Below, one piece after another: positions 43,241-51,269 of a stretch of 64,000 nt of DNA. Position 1 is the stretch's first letter. Each line of letters opens with the position of its first letter. A program made the translations under genes and the position numbers. The notes beneath the pieces were generated by a model that searched no databases, had not been told where the DNA came from, and saw nothing but the letters and a program-made list of their open reading frames with translations. The stretch is from Bryobacterales bacterium (GTDB lineage: Bacteria > Acidobacteriota > Terriglobia > Bryobacterales > Bryobacteraceae), in the NCBI GenBank assembly GCA_003135055.1, contig PLDF01000448.1, forward strand, positions 1 to 64,000. The letters run 5' to 3'.

Positions 43241-44539
43241 TTACTTCAGCCAGACCTTCGGTTCCACCGACATGCCCGGCCGCAGCCGGTCAATGCCCGA
43301 TTGATTCTTATCGAAGCGGATGCGCACCGGCAGCCGCTGCACCACTTTCACGAAATTGCCCGTCGCATTCTCCGGCGGCAGCAGGCTGGTAATGGAACCG
43401 GACGCGCCGGGCATGCTCTCCACGTATCCGCCGAACGTTTGGCCGAATGCGTCCACCTTAATCTCCACGCGCAGACCGGGCCCCATGCGCCGAAGCTGCG
43501 TCTCTTTGAAATTCGCGGTCACCCACAAGTCGTCGATCTGCGCGATGGTGAAAAGCTGCTGGCCGGGCTGGACTGTGGAGCCGATCTCCACTGAGCGTTT
43601 GCCCACCACGCCCGAAACCGGGGCCACGATATTGGTGTAGGAAATATCGAGCAGCGCCCGCTCGACGCGTGAATTGGCAACCGCCGCCTGCGCCTGCTTC
43701 GAGCGCAACGTGGCTCGGCTCATCGCGAGTTGCCGCGGCGCATTGGTGTTGCTCTGCGCCAGCCGGCTGCTCGCCTCCGCCAGTTGCGACTTGCGCTGAT
43801 CCACCATGCGCGCGGACGATTGCGCCGCCGCCCGGTAGGCTTCCACGGCGGCTTGCGCCGACTCCACAGCGGCGCTCTGAGCCTTGGCGGCGGCGACGAT
43901 CTGGTCGAACTGCGTGCGCGGAATTTCATCCTTGGCCACCAGCGCCTGGTAGCGTTCCAGATCGGCCTGCGCTTTGGCGTTGTTGGCCTCGGCCTGGCGC
44001 ACTTGCGCTTCGGCTTCGCGCTGGCGCCCCAGCGCGGCTGCGGCGTCATGCTCCGCGGCGGAGACTGCGGCTTCGGATGTCTGCACTTGCGCCTGCCCGG
44101 TGGAGATGTTGGTCTCGCTGGTGGTCTGCGTAATCGGCACGTTGGGGTTTTGCGCCTCGATATCGGCTTGCGACTGCGTCAGTTCGGCCTTCGCCTGCGC
44201 GGCGGCTACTTGAAAATCGCGCGGATCTATCTCGGCCACTACTTCGCCCGCTTTTACGAATTGGTTTTCATCCGCGTGAACAGCGGTTACCGTTCCCTGG
44301 ATCCGCGATCCCACGGCCACCAGGTGACAATCCACCTGCGCATCGTCCGTGGATTCGTAGGTCTGCGCGTACTGGTAATAGAAGTAGCCCCCCACGGCGA
44401 GAATCAGCCCGACCGCCGCCACGATCAGAAGGGCGCGGCGCCGGTTGCCCGGCGGCGGCGTCGCTGGGGGCGCCGCGGGAGGAGCTTGCGCAGGAGAAGC
44501 TTGAGGAGCTTGCGGAGGAGTTTGAGTTGAATCTGCCAT
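43241..44539 (-). CDS. emrA: EmrA/HlyD-family periplasmic adaptor
   Basis: The 432-residue protein has a Pro/Ala-rich cytosolic head (residues 1-33), one membrane anchor (ALLIVAAVGLILAVGGYFYY), and YESTDDAQVDCHLVAVGSRI, the hallmark of EmrA-type adaptors. A lipoyl half, a long coiled-coil hairpin (about 95-255, rich in Ala/Gln/Glu) and a beta-barrel (VVGKRSVEIGSTVQPGQQLF, DDLWVTANFKETQLR) follow. It links the EmrB pump to TolC. The ATG shares one base with the tolC stop (TAATG). Confidence 0.94.
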   Translation of the reverse strand: MADSTQTPPQAPQASPAQAPPAAPPATPPPGNRRRALLIVAAVGLILAVGGYFYYQYAQTYESTDDAQVDCHLVAVGSRIQGTVTAVHADENQFVKAGEVVAEIDPRDFQVAAAQAKAELTQSQADIEAQNPNVPITQTTSETNISTGQAQVQTSEAAVSAAEHDAAAALGRQREAEAQVRQAEANNAKAQADLERYQALVAKDEIPRTQFDQIVAAAKAQSAAVESAQAAVEAYRAAAQSSARMVDQRKSQLAEASSRLAQSNTNAPRQLAMSRATLRSKQAQAAVANSRVERALLDISYTNIVAPVSGVVGKRSVEIGSTVQPGQQLFTIAQIDDLWVTANFKETQLRRMGPGLRVEIKVDAFGQTFGGYVESMPGASGSITSLLPPENATGNFVKVVQRLPVRIRFDKNQSGIDRLRPGMSVEPKVWLK

Positions 44540-45996
44540 TACTGTTTCCCCAAAAATTCTTTGATGTTTTGATCCGCCTGCCCCATGGACCGCGCCAGGG
44601 TGGCTTTGGCTAGGTTGTGCGTGTAGAGGCTCCCGATATAATCCTGTTCGGCCGCGGCCACCGATTCCTGCGCCTGCACCACTTCCACGGTGTCCGCCAC
44701 GCCCGCCGCGAAGCGGTCGCGCGCCTGTTGCAGCGTATCGGCGGCCAGCGTGCGATTGCTATCGGCCACTTTCACCTGGCTCGCGGCCGAGTTCAAATCC
44801 AGAAACGCCGTGCGGATTTCCGCGTCGATGCGCCCGCGCAGATCCTGATATTCCGCGCGCCGTTGTTCCAGCGCCGCATCCGCCTGCTCGATATCGCCGT
44901 GCGCGCGGCGGCCGTTCCAGATGGGCATCTTCACCGATCCGGTCAGGCTGAACGTGCCGTGTGAGTTGGTGGGGTCGACGCCGATCACGCCGTAATCGGC
45001 CCCAACCGAAATGCTGGGCAGCCGCTCGGTTTCCGCCGCCCGCTTGGTCAGCTCCGCGGCGTGAATCTGCGCTTCGGCCGCTTTGATATCGGCGCGATTC
45101 GCCGCCGCGCGAGCCAGCGCCTGTTCGATGGTAATGTCGTTGAGCGGCGCAAAGGGCAGCGCATCGGTGAGCGTGAACTCCTGCGCCGGCGGCAAACCTA
45201 TCAGCCGGCCGAATGCGATCTTCTGCTTGGCCAGATCGTTCTCTACCGAGGTCAGCCGCTGCTGCTCGGTTTGCAGCTCAACCTGGCTGCGCGTGACGTC
45301 GATGCGCGCCGCTACTCCCGCGTCGTGACGGTCCACCGCCTGCTGGTAGGTGGCCTGCGCCGTGGCCAATTGCGCGCGCGCCGAATCCACTCGAGCGCCG
45401 CCCGAGACCACCTGAAGATATGCGCTTGAGACGGCCAGCGCGATCAAGTCGCGCACATCCTGCGCGGAGAACTGTACCGCTTTTACGTTCTGCTGGGTGG
45501 CGCGATACATATTGAGCCGGGTCGCATCGAGAATGGATTGCGAAACGCCCGCGCGCAAATCGAAATAGTGGTACGGACCAATCACGGTGGGAAACGCGAA
45601 GCCGGGCACGTTCAGTTTGAGGCTGGAAAATCCGAGCGCCGCGAGATCGGTTTGCTGATCGACCCCGGTGAGCGACCCATTGATCTGCGGCAGCAGAAAG
45701 CTGCGGTCGATAGTGCCCTGCCCTTCTGCGTGGCGCAGCATCTGCTGGAATCCCACCGCCCCAAGATTCGACTTGAGCCCGCGCTGCACCGCCTCGTCGA
45801 GCGACAGCGCCAGCGGCGCTCCCGGCGTTTGCGCCGAGGGTACGCTGCCTTGCGAAGCGCCTTGCGTGGGGACGCCGGAGAGCGGCAGTTGCGCCGCGCG
45901 CACCCCGGGCGGCAAAGCCTCCGGAGGCGTCTGCGCGAAGACCGATGCGCAGAGCCCCAAGCCGACCATTAACGACCGGGCCGAGTGATGGATCAT
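44539..45996 (-). CDS. TolC-family outer membrane channel
   Basis: The 485-residue product has a signal peptide (SLMVGLGLCASVFA), a Pro/Gln linker, and two repeats of the TolC helical barrel. Examples are LSLDEAVQRGLKSNLGAVGF at the first repeat start and TIEQALARAAANRADIKAAE at the second, with QDLRGRIDAEIRTAFLDLNS and SLYTHNLAKATLARSMGQAD near the end. It forms the outer exit duct for the EmrAB pump. GGAGGC before ATG 45996 fixes the start; it overlaps the tetR stop by 3 bases. A start further upstream would lie inside tetR. Confidence 0.93.
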   Translation of the reverse strand: MIHHSARSLMVGLGLCASVFAQTPPEALPPGVRAAQLPLSGVPTQGASQGSVPSAQTPGAPLALSLDEAVQRGLKSNLGAVGFQQMLRHAEGQGTIDRSFLLPQINGSLTGVDQQTDLAALGFSSLKLNVPGFAFPTVIGPYHYFDLRAGVSQSILDATRLNMYRATQQNVKAVQFSAQDVRDLIALAVSSAYLQVVSGGARVDSARAQLATAQATYQQAVDRHDAGVAARIDVTRSQVELQTEQQRLTSVENDLAKQKIAFGRLIGLPPAQEFTLTDALPFAPLNDITIEQALARAAANRADIKAAEAQIHAAELTKRAAETERLPSISVGADYGVIGVDPTNSHGTFSLTGSVKMPIWNGRRAHGDIEQADAALEQRRAEYQDLRGRIDAEIRTAFLDLNSAASQVKVADSNRTLAADTLQQARDRFAAGVADTVEVVQAQESVAAAEQDYIGSLYTHNLAKATLARSMGQADQNIKEFLGKQ

Positions 45997-46610
45997 CGTT
46001 GCCTCCGTGTTGGTGTTCCGGTTCCGATGCCCTGCCAAAGCAGATCCGTGGCGAAGGCGATCTCCCCGCGCACCTGGAACTCTTTCCAGCCCAGCAGGCG
46101 GCGCTCAACCAGACCGTGGGCCATGTCGAAAAGGGTCGCGGCCAGCGCCGGTGCGGAGACCTTGCGGATCTCACGGCGATCGATGGCCTTCTGCACCACC
46201 GACGCGACATATTTCATGTTATTCCGCTTCAAGCGGCGAAGTTCTTTGCCCATGGGCGTATTCACACACATGCTGCCGTATTCGGAAAGGTAAATGCGCA
46301 GGAAATCTTCATGTGCGCGGCAATACTCCAGGCGAACGCGCAGGAAAACCTCGACCTTCTCGCGGAAGGCGGGGACGCTCTCCATCTCCTCGCGGGCCTT
46401 GCCGGCAAGCACGCGGATATCGCGCGCCAGCGCTGCCACATAGAGCTCCTCTTTGGACTTGAAGTAGAGGTAAACCGTGCCTTTGCCGATGCCGGCCTCG
46501 GCCGCGACGTCGTCCACGCAAGACGCGGCGTAGCCTTCGCGGGAGAACACCGTACGGGCCGCGTCGAGTATGGCGTCGTGTTTTCGCTCGGTGACTGACT
46601 GGTCAGTCAT
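45993..46610 (-). CDS. TetR-family repressor of the efflux operon
   Basis: The 205-residue protein has an N-terminal TetR helix-turn-helix (ILDAARTVFSREGYAASCVD, DVAAEAGIGKGTVYLYFKSK, EELYVAAL), followed by a ligand-binding helical domain with no recognised inducer signature. It is the first gene of the operon and overlaps tolC. A 14-bp operator-like palindrome covers its own start codon, so autorepression with induction by a pump substrate is likely. The N-terminal peptide MTDQSVT is a direct translation of that palindrome. Confidence 0.93.
   Translation of the reverse strand: MTDQSVTERKHDAILDAARTVFSREGYAASCVDDVAAEAGIGKGTVYLYFKSKEELYVAALARDIRVLAGKAREEMESVPAFREKVEVFLRVRLEYCRAHEDFLRIYLSEYGSMCVNTPMGKELRRLKRNNMKYVASVVQKAIDRREIRKVSAPALAATLFDMAHGLVERRLLGWKEFQVRGEIAFATDLLWQGIGTGTPTRRQR
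46596..46609. promoter_or_regulatory. TetR-type operator over the tetR start codon
   Basis: TGACTGGTCAGTCA has perfect 6-bp arms (TGACTG/CAGTCA) around GT; with the next bases it reads TGACTGACTGGTCAGTCA. The match to known TetR/AcrR-type operators is strong. It lies exactly at the beginning of tetR. Confidence 0.65.
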
Positions 46611-46728
46611 AACCCATTAGAATAGAAGATTCCACTGGAAAGGTCAACGGCGGAGCGCCCTGGTTCAGCTTACCCCGGCGTTGTCCGGATTGGATAGTAC
46701 AAGCATGGCGCGCGGTTTTCAAAGTCGC

Positions 46729-46820
46729 GGGGCGGCCCATGGAAGCCGACAAGCTTCAATTGCAGATTGACGCCCGGACGCCGAGCGGCTCGGAACTCGC
46801 AGGCCATGGGCCCGCGCCAC
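46729..46820. repeat. Family D repeat, copy 3 (minus orientation)
   Basis: GGGGCGGCCCATGGAAGCC at the left and CCGAGCGGCTCGGAACTCGC then AGGCCATGGGCCCGCGCCAC at the right. On the minus strand it reads GTGGCGCGGGCCCATGGCCT, like the core at 20715. It stands between the tetR promoter and the M24 gene. Confidence 0.65.
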
Positions 46821-46845
46821 TGGCTGATAGACTTATGATTGCACT

Positions 46846-48015
46846 ATGAACCTGCCCGCAATTCAAGAGGAACTCCGAAACCAGAAGCTGGATGGCTGGC
46901 TCTTCTTCGACCATCATCTGCGCGATCCGCTCGCCTACCGCGTACTCGGCTTCGAGCCGCCGCGCACTCCCACCCGCCGGTGGTATTACCTGATTCCCGC
47001 CGAAGGCGAACCGCGCGGCATGGAACATCGCATCGAGCGCAACATGACCGGTCCCCTGCCCGGCGAAAAAATTCCCTACTCCAGTTGGACCGAGCAGGTG
47101 GAGGGTCTGCGCAAGATTACCGGCGGCCTGCGCCGCGTGGCCATGCAGTATTCGCCGCTGTGCGCGATCCCTTACGTATCGATGGTGGATGCCGGCACGG
47201 TGGAGCTTGTGCGCAGCGTAGGCGTGGACGTTGTCAGCTCGGCGGAGCTGATCCAGTTCTTCGAAGCGCGTTGGCCGCCGGAAGCCCTCGAATCGCACCT
47301 CGAAGCGGGCCGCCGCGTCGACAAAGTTCGCGCCGGCGCTTTCGCGCTGATCCGCGAGCGCCACAGCAACGGCGCGCCCGTGACTGAGCTCGAAGTGAAG
47401 CTCTTCGTGCGCGACGGCTTCGCGAAAGCCGGCCTTGTCACCGATCACGGTCCCATTATCGGCGCCAACGCCAATGCGTCGAACCCGCACTATGAGCCCA
47501 CCGGGAAGGTGAACGCGCCCATACGCCCCGGCGATTTCGTTCTGATGGATATGTGGGCCAAGCTGGACCGCCCCGGCGCCGTCTACTACGACATCACCTG
47601 GACCGGATATTGCGGCCAACAGCCACCGGACCGAATCCGCAATGTGTACGAGGTGGTGACCGGCGCGCGCGACGCCGCCATCAGGAAGGTGAAGGATTCC
47701 ATTTCCGCCGGCTATCCGCTACGCGGCTTCGAAGTGGATGACGCCTGCCGCGGCCACATTGAGAGCCACGGCTTCGGCGAGTTCTTCACGCACCGCACCG
47801 GCCATTCCATCGGCCAGGAGGTACACGGTAACGGCGCCAATATGGATAACATGGAAACCCACGACGAGCGCCGCGTAGTTGCCTGGACCTGTTTCTCTAT
47901 CGAGCCGGGCGTCTATCTGCCCGAGTTCGGCGTACGCTCCGAAGTGAACATGTTCATCGGCGAAGGCGAAGCGCGGGTTACGGGGGAGATTCAGCGGGAG
48001 CTGGTGTTGATGTGA
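46846..48015 (+). CDS. M24-family metallopeptidase (Xaa-Pro aminopeptidase-like)
   Basis: The 389-residue protein has an N-terminal creatinase-like domain (about 1-150; QEELRNQKLDGWLFFDHHLR) and a pita-bread C-terminal domain. Metal ligands sit in DFVLMDMWAKLDRPGAVYYD (two Asp positions), HRTGHSIGQEVHGNGANMDN (His) and CFSIEPGVYLPEFGVRSEVN (the two Glu). It should remove N-terminal residues before proline or split X-Pro dipeptides using two Mn or Co ions. No signal peptide is seen, so it is cytosolic. It is a single gene convergent with pgk. Confidence 0.92.
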   Translation: MNLPAIQEELRNQKLDGWLFFDHHLRDPLAYRVLGFEPPRTPTRRWYYLIPAEGEPRGMEHRIERNMTGPLPGEKIPYSSWTEQVEGLRKITGGLRRVAMQYSPLCAIPYVSMVDAGTVELVRSVGVDVVSSAELIQFFEARWPPEALESHLEAGRRVDKVRAGAFALIRERHSNGAPVTELEVKLFVRDGFAKAGLVTDHGPIIGANANASNPHYEPTGKVNAPIRPGDFVLMDMWAKLDRPGAVYYDITWTGYCGQQPPDRIRNVYEVVTGARDAAIRKVKDSISAGYPLRGFEVDDACRGHIESHGFGEFFTHRTGHSIGQEVHGNGANMDNMETHDERRVVAWTCFSIEPGVYLPEFGVRSEVNMFIGEGEARVTGEIQRELVLM

Positions 48016-48030
48016 TGCGTGGTAGAGTTC

Positions 48031-48124
48031 TTTCGACGCAGAGACGCTGAGACGCAGAGGAAAAAGCGGGAACACATTAAAACATTAAGATTAAGAGATC
48101 TTCTCAGCGTCTCATCGTCGAAAA
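48031..48124. terminator. Inverted repeat between convergent genes
   Basis: TTTCGACGCAGAGACGCTGA.. (48031) pairs with CTCAGCGTCTCATCGTCGAA.. (48103) around an AT-rich spacer with ATTAAAACATTAAGATTAAG. It lies between the M24 stop and the pgk stop, so it can end transcription from both sides. Confidence 0.5.
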
Positions 48125-48133
48125 GACTTTCTC

Positions 48134-49303
48134 TTATCTCTCCAGCGCTGCCACCCCCGGCAGTTCCATGCCGGCCAGGAATTCCAGCGATGCCCCGCCG
48201 CCGGTGGAGACGTGCGTAATCTTGCCGGCGACCCCCGCCGCTTTGATGGCCTTTTCGGAATCGCCGCCGCCTACTACCGAAATCGCGCCGGAATCCGCTA
48301 CGGCCTTGGCCAATGCCACCGTACCCTTGTCGAATGGCGGTTTCTCGAAGATGCCCATCGGTCCGTTCCAGATGATGGTCTTCGCGCCGGCGATCGCCTT
48401 AGCGAATGCGTCGATGGTCTTCGGGCCGATATCGACGGCGATCTTGTCCGCGGGGATTTTCTCCACGGTCTCATTGGCTGCGCCGGCGGCAATCTGCGAA
48501 ACCACCACGTGGTCCAAGGGCAGCATCAGCCTGTCGCCCAGATCGGCCAAAAGCTTCTTCGCCAGCTCCACCTTGTCGTCTTCCACCAGCGACCGGCCCG
48601 TCGAGTGGCCTTGCGCTTTCAGAAACGTATAGGCCATGGCGCCGCCAATCAGCAGCCGGTCGACAATCTTGCCCAGGTTCTCGATCACTTCGATCTTGTC
48701 CGATACCTTGGCGCCGCCCAGAATCGCCACGCACGGACGCGCGGGATTACGCGTCGCCATGCCGAGGTATTTCAACTCCTGCTCCATCAGCAACCCGGCG
48801 GCGGTGTGGGGCACGAATTGGATCATGCCCTCGGTGGAGGCGTGCGCGCGATGCGCAGATCCAAATGCGTCGTTCACGTAGATGTCGCACAGTGCGGCCA
48901 GCTTCTTGGCAAACTCGATGTCGTTCTTCTCTTCCCCGGAATGGAATCGCAGATTTTCCAGCAGCACCACTTCGCCCGGCGCAGGCTTCATGGCATCCGC
49001 TGCGCCGATGTAATCGGGCACTATCGTTACGGGACGGCCGAGCAGCTCTTCGAGACGCTGCGCCACGGGCTTCAGGCTCATTTCGGCGTTGGGCTTGCCC
49101 TTGGGACGTCCCAGGTGCGATGCCAGAATGACGCCTGCGCCGTGGTCGAGCGCGTATTGGATAGTCGGCAGAGACGCTCTGATGCGCTTGTCGCTGGTGA
49201 TCTTCATGACGCCGTCTACGTTGTCGAGCGGCACGTTGAAATCGACGCGAATGAAGACGCGTTTTCCGTTGAGATCGAGATCGCGAATGGATTGATAGGG
49301 CAT
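48134..49303 (-). CDS. pgk: Phosphoglycerate kinase
   Basis: The 389-residue glycolytic enzyme has all signatures: [20 protein letters not shown] (signature with Arg and Asp), [56 protein letters not shown] and [17 protein letters not shown] near the C-terminus. It transfers phosphate from 1,3-bisphosphoglycerate to ADP. The start is ATG 49303 ([16 protein letters not shown]); the upstream extension does not fit the family. It is a single gene here, with no gap or tpi beside it. Confidence 0.96.
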   Translation of the reverse strand: MPYQSIRDLDLNGKRVFIRVDFNVPLDNVDGVMKITSDKRIRASLPTIQYALDHGAGVILASHLGRPKGKPNAEMSLKPVAQRLEELLGRPVTIVPDYIGAADAMKPAPGEVVLLENLRFHSGEEKNDIEFAKKLAALCDIYVNDAFGSAHRAHASTEGMIQFVPHTAAGLLMEQELKYLGMATRNPARPCVAILGGAKVSDKIEVIENLGKIVDRLLIGGAMAYTFLKAQGHSTGRSLVEDDKVELAKKLLADLGDRLMLPLDHVVVSQIAAGAANETVEKIPADKIAVDIGPKTIDAFAKAIAGAKTIIWNGPMGIFEKPPFDKGTVALAKAVADSGAISVVGGGDSEKAIKAAGVAGKITHVSTGGGASLEFLAGMELPGVAALER

Positions 49304-49329
49304 GAAATTCGAGCGTAACACGCTCTTTC

Positions 49330-49388
49330 GCGGCGCACGCACTCACGAGGCGCAGGAGTGCGTGCAGCGTTCGCTCGCGTGAACGCGC
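49330..49388. repeat. Family C repeat, copy 3 (diverged)
   Basis: GCGGCGCACGCACTCACGAG, GCGCAGGAGTGCGTGCAGCG, TTCGCTCGCGTGAACGCGC. It has the same two-part design as at 32845 and 39832, with an inserted 12-base inversion in the first hairpin. It lies just upstream of pgk. Confidence 0.55.
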
Positions 49389-49471
49389 TTCGTTCCTTCC
49401 TGCGTCACGTGGAAAATGGTAAGTTTGTTTCGCGACAAAACTGTAGGGTGACCCCCTGCCGCCACAACAGC

Positions 49472-50236
49472 CTACGCCACAGCCGCGTAAGCCACAATAA
49501 AGATCCGGCGGAATGGAAAGAGCACCGCTCCATCCGGCTGCGGCGCGTAAATCTGGCGCAAGCCTTCGAGGTACTCGGCCAGGAATCGTTCGCGTTCGGC
49601 CTCACCGGCCAGCGCGTCGAGATACGGACGCATCCCGCTGCCCTTGTACCACTCGACAATAGCCTCGATGTTGGGCAGCACGTGCAGATACTCTGTCGCC
49701 CAGAGGTCGAGGCGCGATGCGTGCGGGGCGAGCGCGTCATAGTAGAAATCCTGATCGTGCGTGTGCCATTCCCGCACCTGCAAATGGAAACGCCTGGCTA
49801 CGTCGCGCATCAATTGGTGCTGCGCAGATTCGTAGTTCCCCGGAACCTGCACCGCCAGCGCGCCGCCCTCGGCGACTCTTGACAACAATTGCGGGAAGAC
49901 GACGGCATGATCGCTCACCCATTGCAGTGCGGCGTTGGAGAAGACTACGTCGAAGCGCTCGCTTCCCGCCGGCCACTCGGAGATCTCGCCGATACGCCAG
50001 TCGCGTTGCGGAGATGCGGCGCGGGCGGCGTCGATCATGGCGGCGGAGCTATCGAGGCCGGTAATTGCCGCGTTCGGCCAGCGTGCGGACAAGACTTCCG
50101 CGCTGTTCCCGGGGCCGCAGCCCAGGTCGATAATACGCTGCGGCGCCGCGACTTCCACGCGTGTGGCCAGATCGCGGCACGGCCGGGAGCGCTCTTCGGC
50201 GAATTTCAGATATTGCTGTGGATTCCAGGTGGGCAT
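49472..50236 (-). CDS. tam: Trans-aconitate 2-methyltransferase-like enzyme
   Basis: The 254-residue class I methyltransferase starts with WNPQQYLKFAEERSRPCRDL, the typical Tam opening. It has IIDLGCGPGNSAEVLSARWP, ITGLDSSAAMIDAAR, FDVVFSNAALQWVSDHAVVF and GGALAVQVPGNYESAQHQLM. Tam methylates trans-aconitate, a by-product inhibiting aconitase, and thereby detoxifies it. The family call is strong and the exact substrate likely but not proven. It is a single gene with a palindrome-free gap to the next. Confidence 0.9.
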   Translation of the reverse strand: MPTWNPQQYLKFAEERSRPCRDLATRVEVAAPQRIIDLGCGPGNSAEVLSARWPNAAITGLDSSAAMIDAARAASPQRDWRIGEISEWPAGSERFDVVFSNAALQWVSDHAVVFPQLLSRVAEGGALAVQVPGNYESAQHQLMRDVARRFHLQVREWHTHDQDFYYDALAPHASRLDLWATEYLHVLPNIEAIVEWYKGSGMRPYLDALAGEAERERFLAEYLEGLRQIYAPQPDGAVLFPFRRIFIVAYAAVA

Positions 50237-50424
50237 ATGGTTAGGCTACTTCCGGAACCTCGCGCAGAACCATGTTTCACGCCCGCCATGACTCTCTTAG
50301 CCCGGTCTTTTCGTATGTGTTCGGCATGAGCCATTCAGCATGACTGGAGACCGCTAGCGGGAGTTTACTGACAACGCCCGAATAGCGCGGCCGCCCGTTT
50401 TTCGAAGTTCTTCCTACCAAGCTG

Positions 50425-51057
50425 TTAGCCTGTCCGGACCGCATCGGCCTCGTAAGCCGCCCTGAGCCACTTCTTCACTTCGCCGTCGATGTCCTTCATC
50501 GACGAGATGGGGATGCGGTGCGTGATGCGGTCCTTCTTGGCATAGCCGCCAGTGTCGATGAGGCGGCCTTCGGCTTTTCGCGCCCCCAGTGCGAAGCCGA
50601 GATCGATGCGCGTTTGCGTGGCAGGCTTGATCTGCGCGAAAACGTGATTGCGATAGAGCGGAACCATGGTCCGGCACGGGCACGCCTTCACGTCTTTCGC
50701 AATGCCGAGGCCCAGCCGCAATAATTCGTCGCATAGAGGGCGCAGCATGGCTTTCGGACCGCTAAACATGCTTTCGACGTACTTCTCCGCAGCTGCGAGA
50801 TAAGCTTCCGGACTGGCGAATTCGGAGCCCTTGGGCTCGGCGTGTTCGGCGATCCCCCAAGCCGTGTTCATTCCCAGGCCGTGGACGGTCTTCAGCCAGG
50901 CGCGGCGCTCCTTTTCCGTCTTCGGCCCCGACTTCTTCACCAGCGCGAGCCATTCGTCGAGCGAGCGGCCAGTCTTCTCTTTGAGCGTGGCGGCCCACTT
51001 CTGCACCATCGCGACGCTCGGATGAACCCCGTAGAGCAATTTCGCTTTGGCCATCAT
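50425..51057 (-). CDS. DUF4287/DUF5655-type protein
   Basis: The 210-residue protein begins MMAKAKLLYGVHPSVAMVQK. The first 75 residues match DUF4287 (WAATLKEKTGRSLDEWLALV, LKTVHGLGMNTAWGIAEHA). The rest matches DUF5655 (KYVESMFSGPKAMLRPLCDE, VPLYRNHVFAQIKPATQTRI, DLGFALG). The two domains are usually found together in soil bacteria; no biochemical role is established to my knowledge. It stands alone. Confidence 0.85.
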   Translation of the reverse strand: MMAKAKLLYGVHPSVAMVQKWAATLKEKTGRSLDEWLALVKKSGPKTEKERRAWLKTVHGLGMNTAWGIAEHAEPKGSEFASPEAYLAAAEKYVESMFSGPKAMLRPLCDELLRLGLGIAKDVKACPCRTMVPLYRNHVFAQIKPATQTRIDLGFALGARKAEGRLIDTGGYAKKDRITHRIPISSMKDIDGEVKKWLRAAYEADAVRTG

Positions 51058-51135
51058 ATCCCGAGTATAAAGCAGCGGCCCCCAAGTAAACGACAATTCT
51101 ACATTCCGATCAAGCCGGATGTGACGTGGCGTGCG

Positions 51136-51168
51136 GTGGGACAGAAGATCGTTTTTCGTCGTCTGTCA
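51136..51168. repeat. Family F hairpin, copy 3
   Basis: GTGGGACAGAAGATCGTTTT then TCGTCGTCTGTCA. It has the same arms (GACAGA.GA / TC.TCTGTC) as at 41581. Confidence 0.7.
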
Positions 51169-51218
51169 GGCCGGCTGTACTTTAGAGAAGGGCCGCGCGC
51201 GGAAATTCGCGCCAGCCG

Positions 51219-51262
51219 AAAAAGCCGCCTGAAAGGCGGCTGCAGACAAGATTGCTGCCCCA
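51219..51262 (-). terminator. Family B repeat as likely terminator, copy 3
   Basis: Read on the minus strand: GTGGGGCAGCAATCTTGTCT, GCAGCCGCCTTTCAGGCGGC, TTTT. It starts 7 bases after the ankyrin-gene stop, in that gene's orientation, and has the hairpin plus T-run of an intrinsic terminator. Confidence 0.7.
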
Positions 51263-51269
51263 CGGCGTA

